Assembly (NCBI GenBank): GCA_965644295.1
Contig: CBFFRP010000520.1
Coordinates: 1 to 64,000, forward strand
Length of the DNA stretch: 64,000 nt
Reading direction: 5' to 3'
DNA from: Paraphysomonas bandaiensis
Taxonomy: Eukaryota; Chrysophyceae
Shown: in pieces, positions 43,749 through 56,070 of the stretch
Layout: each line of letters begins with the position of its first letter
Numbering within the stretch: the stretch's first letter is position 1
Made by a program: the position numbers and the translations under genes
Notes under the pieces: generated by a model
What the model was told of the DNA's origin: nothing
Database searches by the model: none
Seen by the model: the letters and a program-made list of their open reading frames with translations, nothing else

Positions 43749-46427
43749 ATGTCCAGATCTACAGCAGAGGCTATCCCCGAGAGCATGATCGACATGATCA
43801 CCTATGAGTTGCTAGAGGACCCTGTGGTGGCAGAGGACAACCACGTCTACTCCAGAAACAGTTTATTGGATTGGTTTGACGGGTGCACAGAGGTAGGGGA
43901 GCCTATAACATCCCCTCTAACGGGTCGGCCTATGGGCACATCTATGAAACCAGAGCCCAACATAGCGCGACAGGTGGAGCAGTTCCGTGCTCGAGGGGGG
44001 CGATCACAGCGATTCAATGAAAGCACTCAGACCATCGGGACACTAGCCAAGATATTTGAAATAATAGACCCACTTCGTGATCTCTTTGCCACTAAAAACT
44101 GGCAGGCTCCCGCCCTGGTTGTAATGGGTAACGAGAATTCTGGCAAAAGCACACTCCTTGAACGGCTTGCAATGATGCCGATCTTTCCAAAAGATAAATT
44201 TATTTGCACACGAATGGCAATCAGAGTGCATTTGCGACGAGGACCATGTATGGCTCCCCGCTTGGACGTTTTTGATAAACAGACGGGTACTGTAATGTGG
44301 AGCAAAGTCGTGCCCATGGAGAGAGGACGGGATTTTGTGAAGGAGGCCATGGAGACAGTGCTAATACAGGTGAGAGTGTAATTTATTATTAAATCAGCTA
44401 AACATCGAAATAGGAGTTTGGAGGTCTCACTGGTGTGTCTAAGACAAAAATGTTAATCTTGCACATTACTGGTATTCAAATGACGTATGTATTGACATTC
44501 TGGTGACGAATTCATCGTACAGGCCCCAACTGCCCTGACTTGGACATGGTGGACTTACCAGGTCTAGTATCTACACATGTCAGGTGCGATAAACGTCTGT
44601 CATGATAATCCTTTGATGAGTGTATGCGCATAGAGGTGAGCCAGAGAATATGAGAGCACTCACAGCGGACCTTGTTGAGTCGTATGTGCGGGAGAATAAC
44701 GCACACTCTCTTTACCTTGTGGCAGTTCCTGCCACTGCAGCCCCAAACCAGTCCCTGGCCTTTGAGGTTGTGCAGAAGATGGGACTCCATGACAGATCTA
44801 TCGGCGTGTTTACTAAGTCAGACAAGTGCGACCTTAGAAATGAAGGACTTGATGGTCTCGGAGGGCTCAAAGATCTTCGCAGTAAGGTGTACCAGCAGGC
44901 GAGAGATACCGTTCCCCTGGAGCAATGGGGATATGTATGCACAATGAATAGACCACAGGACGACTCCCAGAAGAGTAACTATAGCGCGCTGATCAATCAG
45001 AGCCAGGATGAGGTCCAGTTCTTCCAAGAGCGCAACATGGGTGACTTGCTGGGTCAGCAGATGGCGGGATGCAAGTAAGTGATTGAGTGTCTGATACATG
45101 TCAATTGACAGCCCCTATTGTGTAGGGCACTGTTGACTCGCATCAGTATCATGTTTCACGACTACCTACGCTCCACCTGGGCGCCTTCTACCATACTTCT
45201 TTTGAGAGAAGAGACTCGGGACTACAGGTACCTCCAACAGTCGGAGAGTATATGCAATTCATGTACCTCGTATTATAGGGATAAGGAGCGTGCACTAGGA
45301 GTACCTCGCGCGGACACTTTCCTTCCATCTGGACAGCGGGAGAAAGAAGATGGGCCAGACGCCAGAGTGACCCGGGAAGAGATTGCTCGCATTGCTCTAG
45401 ATCGCGCGACGGTGATGCTGACTGAGGCATCTGCCCGCACAATGGACACCATAGCAGTGGAGATGTTGCAACGATTGCACACTCAGATTAATGACGAATC
45501 GTGTGAGGTAGCCGGGAAACCCTCTGAGGTCCTAGCTCATCAGCTGAACCTAAAACACAACATATCGCAGTACATCGCAGATGGCCTCGAAGAACTTGAG
45601 CACATGGTGGTGTCTCAAGTCGCAGGTGCCATGTCCAACGACGATTCGGATTTCAAGCTCGGACGCTTTCCGCACTTCATTGACGCCATGTCTCAGATTT
45701 TTATTAAGCAGCTCACGCCGTGGAAAGAAAAGACTGATGCAGCTCTTATGTCGTATGTGAACGTTGCGTTCCAGTCCCCGTTGTCAAATCCCCATTTCAA
45801 GCTGAAGTACACTTTCCGCACTGATAAGGAGAACGGCTTGCACCCGTACTGTGAGATGGACTTTGATGCAGAGGCACTTGCTGCCACTGTTATCCATACC
45901 ATTGTGCTTCGATGCTCAATTTTGTTGACAGAAACCATGGGTATGGAGGCTCAGGTCCAACAGCTGGTTCACAGCATAGATTGGACGGAGAGCTGTGCCC
46001 ACGAACGAAGCATATATCTCAAAGGTCTCTATCATGTGGACAAAGTTGTCAACCAACTCAAGGCCCATCTAGAGTTATCAGAGGAAGACGTGGAAAGCTT
46101 TCATCGTACCGGTGCCATCCTGGTATGTAGTTATGTAACTGCCATATATATGTGTGTGCCTTACACCTTAATTCTCAACAGCCCCAGGATTCGCTTGAGG
46201 TAGTACGGAATGCCCTGTCGAATGCACACAGCACAATTCACGGAAGTGGCGGCCCCCCTATGGCACCTCCTCCATCCAGACCTGCTGGGGGGCGGGGCGG
46301 AATGTCGCACCATCCGCAGGGACACCACAACGGCGGAAGAGGTCCCCCACCTGCACCTCGCAGCGGTGCAGGTAGACCATCTGCGCATGCAGGACATCAT
46401 CAACAGCAACATCCGCAGTACAGGTAG
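43749..46427 (+). CDS. U-box domain fused to a dynamin-like GTPase
   Basis: Seven exons: 43749-44369, 44414-44471, 44523-44583, 44634-45074, 45126-45227, 45279-46122, 46182-46427. They give 790 codons; introns are 44-59 bp. Residues 13-75 are a U-box (MITYELLEDPVVAEDNHVYS ... PITSPLTGRPM), the E2-binding fold of E3 ligases. A dynamin-family GTPase follows: P-loop GNENSGKS (127-134), switch I CTR, DLPG (237-240) and TKSD (307-310). A helical stalk-like region leads to a Gly/Pro/His-rich tail (GGRGPPPAPRSG) that could bind SH3-like partners. Dynamins remodel membranes by GTP-driven oligomerisation; a built-in U-box suggests ubiquitination at membranes (inference). No PH domain or membrane segment was seen. 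Confidence 0.88.
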
Positions 46428-46789
46428 TGCACGGCAGGTATTGCAAGGTCACAAAAGAGTTTAGCATCCTGCTTTTGAGTTGCTACCTTATCGTATAGTC
46501 GTTGAGAGAAACTGTGGTATTTATAATTGAATAATCCGTGCTAGGAACACTACATTTTAATCTACACTAAGTTTTCAGTGCCGCTGATGATACGGGCCTG
46601 CCAGCAAAAATGAGTAGTAATTATAATATTTTAAATACCAATAATAAATATGTTGCAGTACATTGCAATAATGATATTATATATTGGGCGCTAAGAAGAA
46701 AAATTAGCTCGTTCGGTAGTAACTAGTTTATAGTTAGTAGAGCTACAACAACAATGCAGCTACAAGAGTACTCTAATTTTTCCAACTCT

Positions 46790-47296
46790 TCGTCACTGTC
46801 GTCCATATTCTCGTCATGGTCAGACGGTCCATTATCGATGACCTGTTGCACTGCTTTTTGGTCTACAAGTACTTGTTGAAGCGAAGAAAGTGCAGCAGTT
46901 CGAGGCGTCGTGGGGTCATTCCTTGTCGCAAGTGTGTCATGATAATCTTGGCTCTGCTGATCAAACGCTACATAACGTTAGTTGTACTGAATAAATATTT
47001 GCTTGGTCGATCGATACTGGATGTTTAGCTGTCATCGTAATATATCTTGCTGGCTCTTTGGCTTTCAAATGAAGCAGAAGCAGAGTTTCTTACATTTGCC
47101 AATTCAAGGGCCCTATCCAGTGATTAGCTTCTTCTGCATCTGTCTTTGCAACTGCTGCTCTCTCTTGACGAATAAGAGGTTCCTCGTAACCATTCTGAAT
47201 CTTCACAATGGCCTTATCGAAGGTAGGGTTTCGAACAATATCAGCATCAACGGTGAGGTGGGAAGCCGTGACTGAGAATCTTTCAATAAACCGCAC
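46790..47296 (-). pseudogene. Decayed hAT-like transposase remnant
   Basis: On the minus strand, GMTPRRLELLHFLRFNKYL near 46880-46930 resembles the C-terminal dimerisation region of hAT transposases. Further upstream, DADIVRNPTFDKAIVKIQNG sits in another frame. Stops and frameshifts interrupt it. The assignment is tentative but fits the hAT-type MITEs in the window. Confidence 0.4.
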
Positions 47297-47954
47297 TCAT
47301 GTCCAACTGTTGTTCACCTTCTTGTTGTAGCAGTATAGACACGCAGTTAGTTAAATTCCTTCAATTTTTCTTGCAGTTGCAATTTTTGTGAATGCATCAC
47401 TCTCGAAGGGATCAAAATCAAAACTTCATATTATATATAATCTCAATGGAGTCAAAGTTGTAGCCAATCAAAGTAAGTTCATAAAGGATTTAATCACCCA
47501 GTGATTTTACAGTGAAGTTCATATCTGCTTCGTTCTCTCATCAAGTTCATCTTGAAAGCCACAACATAAAAATTGCATCTGACCATTGTCGGCCTCATCA
47601 GTTCAAGAAACGAAAATAGCAGAGTAATCTCCTGACCACATGATGACTCGACTTATCTCTACTATACACCAACCATTTCTAGTACGATCTTACATCGTCA
47701 CTATCTTATACAGTCAATATATTTCAGTTTCAGTACTACAATAGCTAGCATCATATCATTGGCTTTCATAATACGGTTAGCTACTATTATTGTATTCAAA
47801 TTCAAATATATTGGAAACTACAGCTTTTAATTGCTCACAAACAGCAAAACTCAACACAGCTCTGACTTCAAATTTTAGCTTCTACTCTTTTTCCATATAC
47901 TTCAGAAGTGTGCCCTTCTGCAACTTGCTGTTACTCCTGGTCAGAGGTTTGTCA

Positions 47955-48020
47955 ATACCCCGGATTCCCTTGAGGTGGGCCCATTCCCAGAGGCCTGTTT
48001 ATTCATCAAGGCCCAAAGGC
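47955..48020 (-). repeat. DR-A repeat, short internal fragment (copy f)
   Basis: Inverted match to the block AATACCCCGG ... TTGAGGTGGGCCCATTCCC ... GGCCTGTTTATT of the larger copies. Both ends are missing. Confidence 0.75.
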
Positions 48021-48307
48021 ATATGTGCGTATGTTCACCAGTCACTTCTATATCGAATAGTCATACATCACTTCGTTTGTAACTATATTAATCCATTACA
48101 ACAACAACTACGAGTTGATATTACCTACTGCACATTATAGCTCACTTCACTTGCACAATATATATCGCATCATACTGCAGAACTCAACAGAAACATGTAG
48201 TAACGTTATTATTGTATAGTTCTACAACTTTCTACAAAACTATAACTACTGTTACCATTCTCCTAATAACTAAGGTACTACACCAGCATGACTCAAGCTG
48301 CCTCAAT

Positions 48308-50374
48308 CTATGAAGAGTCGGCAGTGTAGAAGTACGTGCTATTCAGGTATCTGAGCATTGTTAGCATGCTACTTGGGAGTGAACCTACTAGTGGCAGAGA
48401 GCCCAGCATCCGACAGGCAACAGTCAAAGCAGGCAGCGTGGTTCGATCAAAAAGTGGACTTCGTAGCATATACATTAGAAGCATTAGTTTTCGTCTGCGC
48501 AGCTCTTCCTCCATTGAGTGCGGGGGTATACACGGGGCATCTACATCTACTTCACCTTCATCGTTGCTCCTTATGCTCGTGCTCGTGACGGCATCCTGTC
48601 GGACCACTTCAAGGGCTTGAGATGTGCAAATTAAAGAGAGTAGGTCCATCATCTGATAACATATAATTAGAATATATGGGGCATAATACAATCAAACAAT
48701 GTAAAGCATACCAGGGCCACGGCTAGGGCGATTAACTGATGCCCTTTGCGGCGGTGCACCGGCAAACCCAAGTCAGTCACTTTTTTAGATACATATAAAC
48801 GAGAAGAGCGCATGAGCAGCAGGGAATATACTGCTGGCCGTAAAACATAGAGCGCCTCTCCCAGCATTAGGAGTTGACCGGCATCTATATCCAACTCACA
48901 AACCACAAACACTACAGGCAGTCCTCCATCATCCTCATCTCCATCCTCCACAGTCTTGGTGCGCTTCCTTCTCCTTCTCTTTCTCCCCCTCCCACCACAC
49001 TTTTGACTTAATCTAAGTCTCCCTGCTTCCAACGACCGTTCTCCTCTGAAGAGTCCCTCCACATCCTCATCTAGACCGTCATTCTGGATACTTCCACCTA
49101 TGGCTTTTCCAACAGCAAAACCTCCCTCCGACGATCCGTCCAATGATTCGTCGTCCCTGCTGTAAATAGGAGACAATACCTGCTGATTCATCTCGCCCCC
49201 CCGTACTATTAAAGTCTCTTGCCTTTGGGAAAGCACTTCGTATGACGGTGAAGACCGTAGAAGTCGACATTCCTCAGGCATACAAACTCTACCTGCCGAC
49301 TGGAACGAGCTAAGGGAAGATGGAGTTGTCCAGTTCCGAACAGGTAATCGAGAATTGTTTTGCATATCCCAGTTTACACTCTGGAAATCCCCCTTTTCAT
49401 CATGATATCGCTGGAAATGGTCCACACTACCGCCCCCAGAAAGGGACACAGAGATGCTACTCAGGGTATTGTCAGACCCATCCGAAGTGACCACCTCCAG
49501 ATCATGCTGGTGCAAGTCCTGCCAAGTTACTCGCTTCTTCGTAACTAATGATCGAGTTGTTTCCATATATGTCTGTGACGGGGCAGGGACTGGGCACTGG
49601 AGTGGAGAGGGAGCATGTGTGCTACAGGTGCTTGCAAGGGACTCGCAGGAAGAGGCCTGGGAGTGGATAGGAGTAAGTCCTACTGGCAGTGATGATCTCA
49701 CCGCATTCTCGCACCACTTCGAGTAGTCATGCAGGTTTTCATAAGGTCGTGGCAAGCCCTGTTTTGTCAACCAATTCACAAAAAGTACAGAGTGAAGATG
49801 CAAGTTTTCGACTCACCTTGCCCCACTCCATAAGCATGGCGGGCGAATCCATAGAAAAAAGACTCCATAGTCTGCTCACGCTCTTGCACAGCTCTATTAT
49901 AAAAACCTAGATCGCATTAGATGCGCAAGTCTACAAGATCATAACAGGTCTTCGCTTACCACAGAATCTTTGATATCATCACCTCCGTACCCCTCGGCGA
50001 GTTTTTCAAGGAAGACCTCGAATTGGGTGAAGCAAAGTAGGCTAAAGTGATACAATGCGTGCTCCGTACTATGTACGGTTAAATTTAAGACTAACAGAGA
50101 GGGAGATTTACCTGAGTTCCTCCAAGCTGCGCGCCCCAAGATAAGACCCCACAAATGACAGCAACTTACACAGTGTGAATACGCTCTCCATCACAAGTTC
50201 CTTGTATGTGAATGTGCTCTGCGTATAAGCGTTACTCGTACCCAGCATGAGAGACGGAGCTACCGGTATGAGATATGTGACAGCAGGGAGGCCCCACTGC
50301 ACCGCTGCAACACCCGTCGAACATCTGTCCATAGCACGCTTCAGACGCAACAGCAGGCCTCTATCTCCCATCAC
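48308..50374 (-). CDS. PEX16: Peroxin-16 (PEX16) with a long internal insertion
   Basis: Exons 50374-50112, 50041-49960, 49906-49817, 49758-48712 and 48652-48308 give 608 codons (introns 70, 53, 58 and 59 bp); the second Met codon (50371) is an equal start. The N terminus fits PEX16 (MDRCSTGVAAVQWGLPAVTYLIP). The signature LMLGEALYVLRPAVYSLLLMR is followed by the C-terminal block KLMLLMYMLRSPLFDRTTLP and the tail LNSTYFYTADSS, like the YLLRSPFFDR...YFY end of animal PEX16. PEX16 recruits peroxisomal membrane proteins via PEX3/PEX19. Usual length is about 330-400, and the excess is a Ser/Gly-rich, probably disordered insert of roughly 250 residues. That insert includes a basic run (GRGRKRRRRKRTK) that could mimic a nuclear signal. 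Confidence 0.88.
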
Positions 50375-50960
50375 AAGACTTCCAATAACTCCGATAGATT
50401 ATCTCTAGAACTACATCGCCTGCGCTGCGGGCTCTCTAATTATATACCATGTACGACTATGTGTGTATGATGTCTAGATGTGGTCATGTACAGCAGAGTG
50501 AGTTGTGTCTCTCTGCTCTCTCTGCTCTATCCTGCATACGTATATCTAGCCTACCATATACAGGCACAGTACACAGCACACACACACTTTCATCACCTCA
50601 ACTCTTGCTTCTACTTCAATGTCAACCCAACACATATACGCCAATATACGGATATACAGTGCTGTATGCGAGAAACGAGTGTATGTGCCGTAGGCTGGTG
50701 GAGGGAATACGGAATACCGGAATACGTGTCGGGGTTACATGCAACAGAACATCGTGTGCAGCAGTATGCAGTCATGTATCTGTACGTATGTACAGTATGT
50801 AACAGTGCAGCAGCGTATCTTCACGGCATGTATGACGCGCACACGTGGTATACAAGACACAGCAGCATACGGCATACATACACTCTCTAGCTGTATCACT
50901 CATAACAGCAGAGTGCATATCGTAATATATCACTGCAATCTGACGATCAACCTGATTAAG
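50375..50960. promoter_or_regulatory. Divergent intergenic region, PEX16 / anchor-B protein
   Basis: 586 bp with ATATACAGTGCTGTATGCG, GCAGCAGTATGCAG, GTACGTATGTACAGTATG and ACAGTGCAGCAGC words. Inferred shared promoter. Confidence 0.45.
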
Positions 50961-52830
50961 ATGCTCGCCTCTATAGTGACCGGAATCCTCTACGCCTCTG
51001 CGGCTACAGGAGCAACAGCAGAGACCGCTAAGCGATGCACAGGAGACTGTCTGCGCGCTACTCAGAAATACGGTGCGGCTCATATGTCTCTGCGTGTCTG
51101 TGTCTGTCTCACCGCATACACAGGGAGCCCGCGCATGTACGGAGTGATGGAAGAGAAGAAGATCTGGTGGACGAAGGAGGCGGCTGAGGGGGTCATCGGC
51201 AGCACAGACTCGACTGGTCCGGCCGCATGCGTCGACGGGGACGCTAATGGTGGACGGAGACTGATTTAGTCGATTTATAATTTTTATGAGTGATCAGGTT
51301 ATCCATGTTCCGGAGTTGACTTACAGAGCATGGTCTCACTGGCTGACTTGGGCTGTGGTGGACAGGGTAATGACATCTGGTACGCCACATGTTGAATGTG
51401 TTGATGGAGAGGATGATATATTTATGGGCAGGGGTTGGACGGATGGAGAAGGCAATGAGTATGTTGTGGCTGGGTGTGCAGATGGTAGCTCAATGGTGGA
51501 TGTCACCGACCCAACTCGCCCTGTTGTTCTCGGATTTCTCCCTACTGAAACTGTGGCTTCCAGCTGTAAGTACCTTCGCAGAAGACTGTGGTGTGATTAT
51601 ATATGTACTATTCTGCATTTTCCCAGGGCGCGATATGAAGGTTCATGAGGGTAGAGCATATATTGGGTCAGAAGCCGCTGGGCATGGCCTGCAGGTCTAT
51701 GACATGCACCAGCTAACTGCTCTTTCGGCGCAGTACCGCGCCTCCTCCAGGTTCGATGAGGACCGCACGCGTAATGTCACGGAGCATGGTCACGTCAACC
51801 TCGGCAACACCTTGTCACCAACTACTGTGTATAAGGAGTTCGGTAATTCTCGGTTTCCTCCGATATTTGCTTTGTGGTAACATGTCGTGTTTAGGCTCAT
51901 CCCACAATATCGTGATCAACGAAGAAACCGGCTTCCTCTATGCTGTGGGCTCCAAAACCTGTGCCGGTGGGCTGCATATGGTGGACTTGTCCTCTCCGGA
52001 TGATCCTCAGTTCGTTGGTATGCCCGTGTATTGTACTAAATCATCAGTGGTGTTACCCTATTCTGCAACTACAGGGTGCTATTCTGACGACGGCTATACT
52101 CATGATGCGGAATGCGTAGTATACACAGGCCCAGACTCTGAATACTCTGGCCATGAAATATGCTTCAACTACAATGAGGACACCCTTACAATCGTTGATG
52201 TCACCCACAAAGACGCCCCTATGCTACTTTCCAGGTATGGCTACGAGGGAGCTCAATATACGCACCAGGGGTGGTTGAACCCGGAGCAGACCCATCTTAT
52301 GATGGACGATGAGCTCGACGAGCAGAAAGAAAAAAGCCTGGATGTAAGTGCTATATCGCTCCCGATACATCATTCTGTTAAACTATTTAATGTAGGGTCA
52401 CACCCGCACCATGATCTGGGATGTCTCTAAACTCGATTCTCCTAGACTGATCGGAAATTTCTACTCCTCCGAACAGTCTATCGGTGATTACTCTATTTCA
52501 CGTTGAACTCACTTAACCAACTATCCGTAGATCATAATCAGTATATTCACAAGGGCTGGTCGTGGCAGTCGAACTACTGTGCAGGACTTCGTGTTCTAGA
52601 TGCTTCTGACCTTTCGAGCGGGAAGTCATCCGAGAAGGCTTTCTTTGATGTCTCCCCGGAATGCGACACAGCTGTATTTTCGGGAACCTGGTCTAACTAC
52701 CCGTACTTCGCATCGGGTAACATTGCTGTGCAGTCCATCGAGAAAGGGCTGTTCATGCTCAAGGTATGTCTGATGCGCCCATTGACCTACAGCCATTTTG
52801 TAATCACCACTGTTGCAGCCTACTTTTTAA
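50961..52830 (+). CDS. Secreted choice-of-anchor-B / LVIVD-repeat protein
   Basis: Ten exons: 50961-51072, 51124-51249, 51298-51379, 51432-51565, 51627-51842, 51895-52017, 52075-52343, 52396-52483, 52531-52763, 52819-52830. They give 464 codons (introns 47-61 bp; the last exon encodes only PTF and the stop). A signal peptide precedes the typical start (CVDGDANGYPCSGVDLQSMV, then NDIWGWTDGEGNEYVVAG). LVIVD-type beta-propeller repeats follow: DGSSMVDVTDPTRPVVLG, GGLHMVDLSSPDDPQFVG and DTLTIVDVTHKDAPMLLS. The family, common in marine bacteria and protists, is predicted to form an extracellular propeller of unknown ligand. It has more introns than any other gene here, so a recent bacterial origin is unlikely. 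Confidence 0.88.
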
Positions 52831-53184
52831 ATAGCATGATTTCTTCTGCCTTGTGTGGATGGCTGTTACTGCCATCTCGGACCTACAAAGTCGCGGAGAA
52901 TGAAGCCAGCTTAACCTACCTTGCTTCATAGTGCTGCTGCCAATATTGATTCGTAATAATGACTGTTCATTTTTGAATTGTAGTTGCCATAGCGATCCCT
53001 CTTGAATGATTTAAAAGTATGGTATACTATTTAACTGCGTTTCCTGTATATGTAAAATGTTCTTACTAGCTACAAGTGAGCTACCAATAAAATAACAACG
53101 TATCCATCGCTTATGTACGAATCGTATTGACATTTCAGTACTTTTCTACTGCGAAAAAGGAATCGCTGTTCTAGCCTATATCCT

Positions 53185-53560
53185 TATCCCCATATTGTCT
53201 CAAAAAAAGCCTTTTCGACCTGATTTTGTCTCAACAGGGCGCTCATATCAGCACCAGGCAAATATAGACATTAATCTTCAATATTCGGTTCAACAGAAGC
53301 TCACTTCTATCTTAATTATGATAATGACAGTCATATATATGTCTGTGATTTCATCACAGTAGAGAAACCATAATTCTTGAGTTAAATCATTAGACACTTC
53401 AAGTTATATTCCACCCTTCGCCTGACGATGCGGAAGATCGTAATGATGTCAGTGCAAGCGATCTATCTTCATAGCCAGGACTTCGAAACAACTTCAAGAA
53501 TATTTCAGGAGAGTTTAGTACCATATCTGATGCTGTATAGGTGGTAAAGGGCAGTGGCAT
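53185..53560 (-). repeat. Dispersed repeat DR-B, inverted copy
   Basis: TGTCAGTGCAAGCGATCTAT followed by CTTCATAGCCAGGACTTCGA is the inverted counterpart of 2910-2955. TTTTGTCTCAACAGGGCGCTCAT near 53225 is the counterpart of about 3072-3125. Confidence 0.65.
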
Positions 53561-54517
53561 CCAGTTGTTTCAGAGTTTGGGTTGCATTGTGCTTATATGA
53601 GGTTATTGTGAGCCTCAAATCATACTCATATCATTTAATCAGGTGCACTAGCAGAGGTAAAACGCATTCTATATAAATGTGATGATGATGCTAATTAAAA
53701 GGCAAAATAAGAAGCCTGTCGTGCGACTACAACTGCTCACATTCATCATCACATTTATGTACAAATTTCAACACCTCGCAGCTGCTTATAATTTCATCAG
53801 TATCCTTCTGAGGTTGGAGTACATTCTTTGGGGGTTTTTTGGTTGAATTTATAGTGCAAATTATGCTTTTCCCAAAGCATACACAGCCAGTATACAGTAT
53901 ACAGGCCATTCGTTTGAAACAATACGACTATTCATTTGTTTTCTCAAAGTTAATCAGGAAACACCTATTTCTTATTACAGCAAGCAAGCTACTAAAAAGT
54001 AGAGTTATACAATCTAATATTAAGTTTTCATTATCATGAGTATAAGCTACAATTTAACCTAGGGACAAAGAGTATCATCCCTTGTCTAAATCTTAAAACT
54101 CTGGCTTTTTGCCTTCGTTTCAAAATTTTGAGCGCGGGACGATATAGCCTCCTCTTATTGCCCGTGTGGTTAAATATAACTATATAATATTATATTATCA
54201 GGACATCATCATTATGAATGGATGGAATTATGAATTATAACTGCCGGGGACTGGGTACCAATAATGGCATTTACTGGTACTAGATATTATCTTGATATAT
54301 TATATATTATGCTATCTATAATATAATAGTATTATAGAATTAAATGTTTTTAAGGTATAGTATCTCCACTAAAATAGTTATACTGTGAAGAAACTCTGGT
54401 TATAGGGATAGAACCAATTTATATTACAAAGCCCGCCAGTTATTTGATATATATATGCTGGTACAAGAATATTTCAGGGCTGCATCCATACCTTTCCCCG
54501 AATTCAAGCATTAAGTA

Positions 54518-54597
54518 AGTCGAGGTAATAATACCCAAACCTGGTATAAAGCAATTTCACCACAGTTTTCATATAATATATCTAAGTATTGAGTTAT
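54518..54597 (+). repeat. Dispersed repeat DR-C, copy 2
   Basis: AGTCGAGGTAATAATACC, AAACCTGGTATAAAGCAATTT and TTTCATATAATATATCTAA match the 27556 copy. The right hairpin arm is degraded. Confidence 0.6.
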
Positions 54598-54744
54598 TAT
54601 TTTACTGTAATATTTGTATCTGAGAGGTTAAAGATAATGAAAAAGTAACATTTAACTGCATCATCTTTCCCTTCTTGTTGTTTTTTGCTGTTTGCGAGCA
54701 ATTAAAAGCGAATATAGATCACTCAAAGCAAACGCAGTTGATAT

Positions 54745-55043
54745 TCCTGACTTCTGAAAACTTCAGGATTTTGGGGTTCTTAAGATGGGCCCATATTCCC
54801 AAATGCTTGACTTCAGCAGGCAGCCCAATACCACGGACACCTGTTTATTACTCAAGGTTCAAAGACGTCTAAACAAGTGGCACTTACTTGTGTCCCGTTT
54901 ACCATACACAAGCATTTGGCTATGAATAGGCAAAAAATTATCTGCTGACAGTATATGCGGCTCACGTTAGTTTCCCGGATAAATATATTCGGTACTTATT
55001 CCCCAGAACACTACAAAAAGGTGCGAGTCCGACTTTGTTGACG
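54745..55043 (-). repeat. DR-A repeat, copy g (inverted)
   Basis: Reading inverted, the left end GTCGGACTCGCACCTTTTTG, the hairpin region and AGACGTCTTTGAACC are present, but the right third with GCACCTTGGTGC is not. Confidence 0.85.
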
Positions 55044-56070
55044 GACAAGATCTTGATGTGCCAGTGGAGAGCGAAAAGGATGATGATACTACACTTAATA
55101 TGCTGTTGTTTCTGAAAGCTAACCGACAGTTGTGGCCGGATGCAAGCATATTTCAATCAATATTGAATGAATATGGTGATGATGATGATGTCACCGATGA
55201 TGGCTCAGAGGATGAGTATGAGGAAACTTTTAATTAGTTAAGAGTAGTGGGTTTGATTATCAAGTGACCTTAGACCTTATAAAATATGGCAAGTGCTAAA
55301 AATGAAAACTACGGATGTGTTTACTTACTGATTAGTCATACTAATATATTGGTATTGTAGGGCCGGTTTAAAAAATCCATCAATACTATTGATGGAACGC
55401 TACCTAACAATAGTATTGCAATATATTGTTCCCTATCCCTGACAATATATATATATATTATATATTATGTTGTTTGTTGTTACGTAGTTATGATTTGTAG
55501 ACTGCTATTGTTTAACTAAATTAGTAGTTAAGGATTAAGGGAGATTCACAATTTACATTATCTATTAGGAACGGTATTATGTATTATCTTCTCAGGTATT
55601 AATGACCGGGACATTTTTCATATAATTGCTGAGAATAGGGCTACCATTGATGATGGTACTAGGCCCAGATGTAGATCAGTCAACTTGACAGTACAACTAC
55701 TAATTTACTTCCGTACGTTGGATCATTCTGGCATTTCTAGATGCTTTACACAGTTTTATGGACTACACAACATCACTTTTTCGCACAGTATGCATGCTGC
55801 TGTGTGTTGGACTACGATACGTATTCCAACATAGCATAGCACTATCACACACACACAGAAATAATGCTATCGTAGAGAACTGTTAACACGAATTAAGCAC
55901 AGAATGAAGATATACTAAATTACGGCACATCAAACTAGTAACCGAAACTGCTACTACCTTATCTCAGTGTACTATACTGTTGAATGGAACCTGTCGTACA
56001 TGTATCACTCCGAAAATCTCTACTGACAGGAATATAATATCATTTCAAAACATGAACGAGCAAGAACTGA

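Larger units (their letters stand above)
46428..48307. other. Convergent intergenic with transposon relics
   Basis: Contains a hAT-like relic (about 46800-47290) and a DR-A fragment (47955-48020). The block TTGCTCACAAACAGCAAAA near 47830 recurs inverted near 54690 and, in part, 32627. No host gene seen. Confidence 0.45.
52831..56070. other. Convergent intergenic, 3.2 kb, repeat-rich
   Basis: Contains DR-B (53185-53560), DR-C (54518-54597) and DR-A (54745-55043), plus AT-rich tracts. Short frames at 53727-53909 (-) and 55090-55240 are unassigned and may be transposon remains. No host gene supported. Confidence 0.45.
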
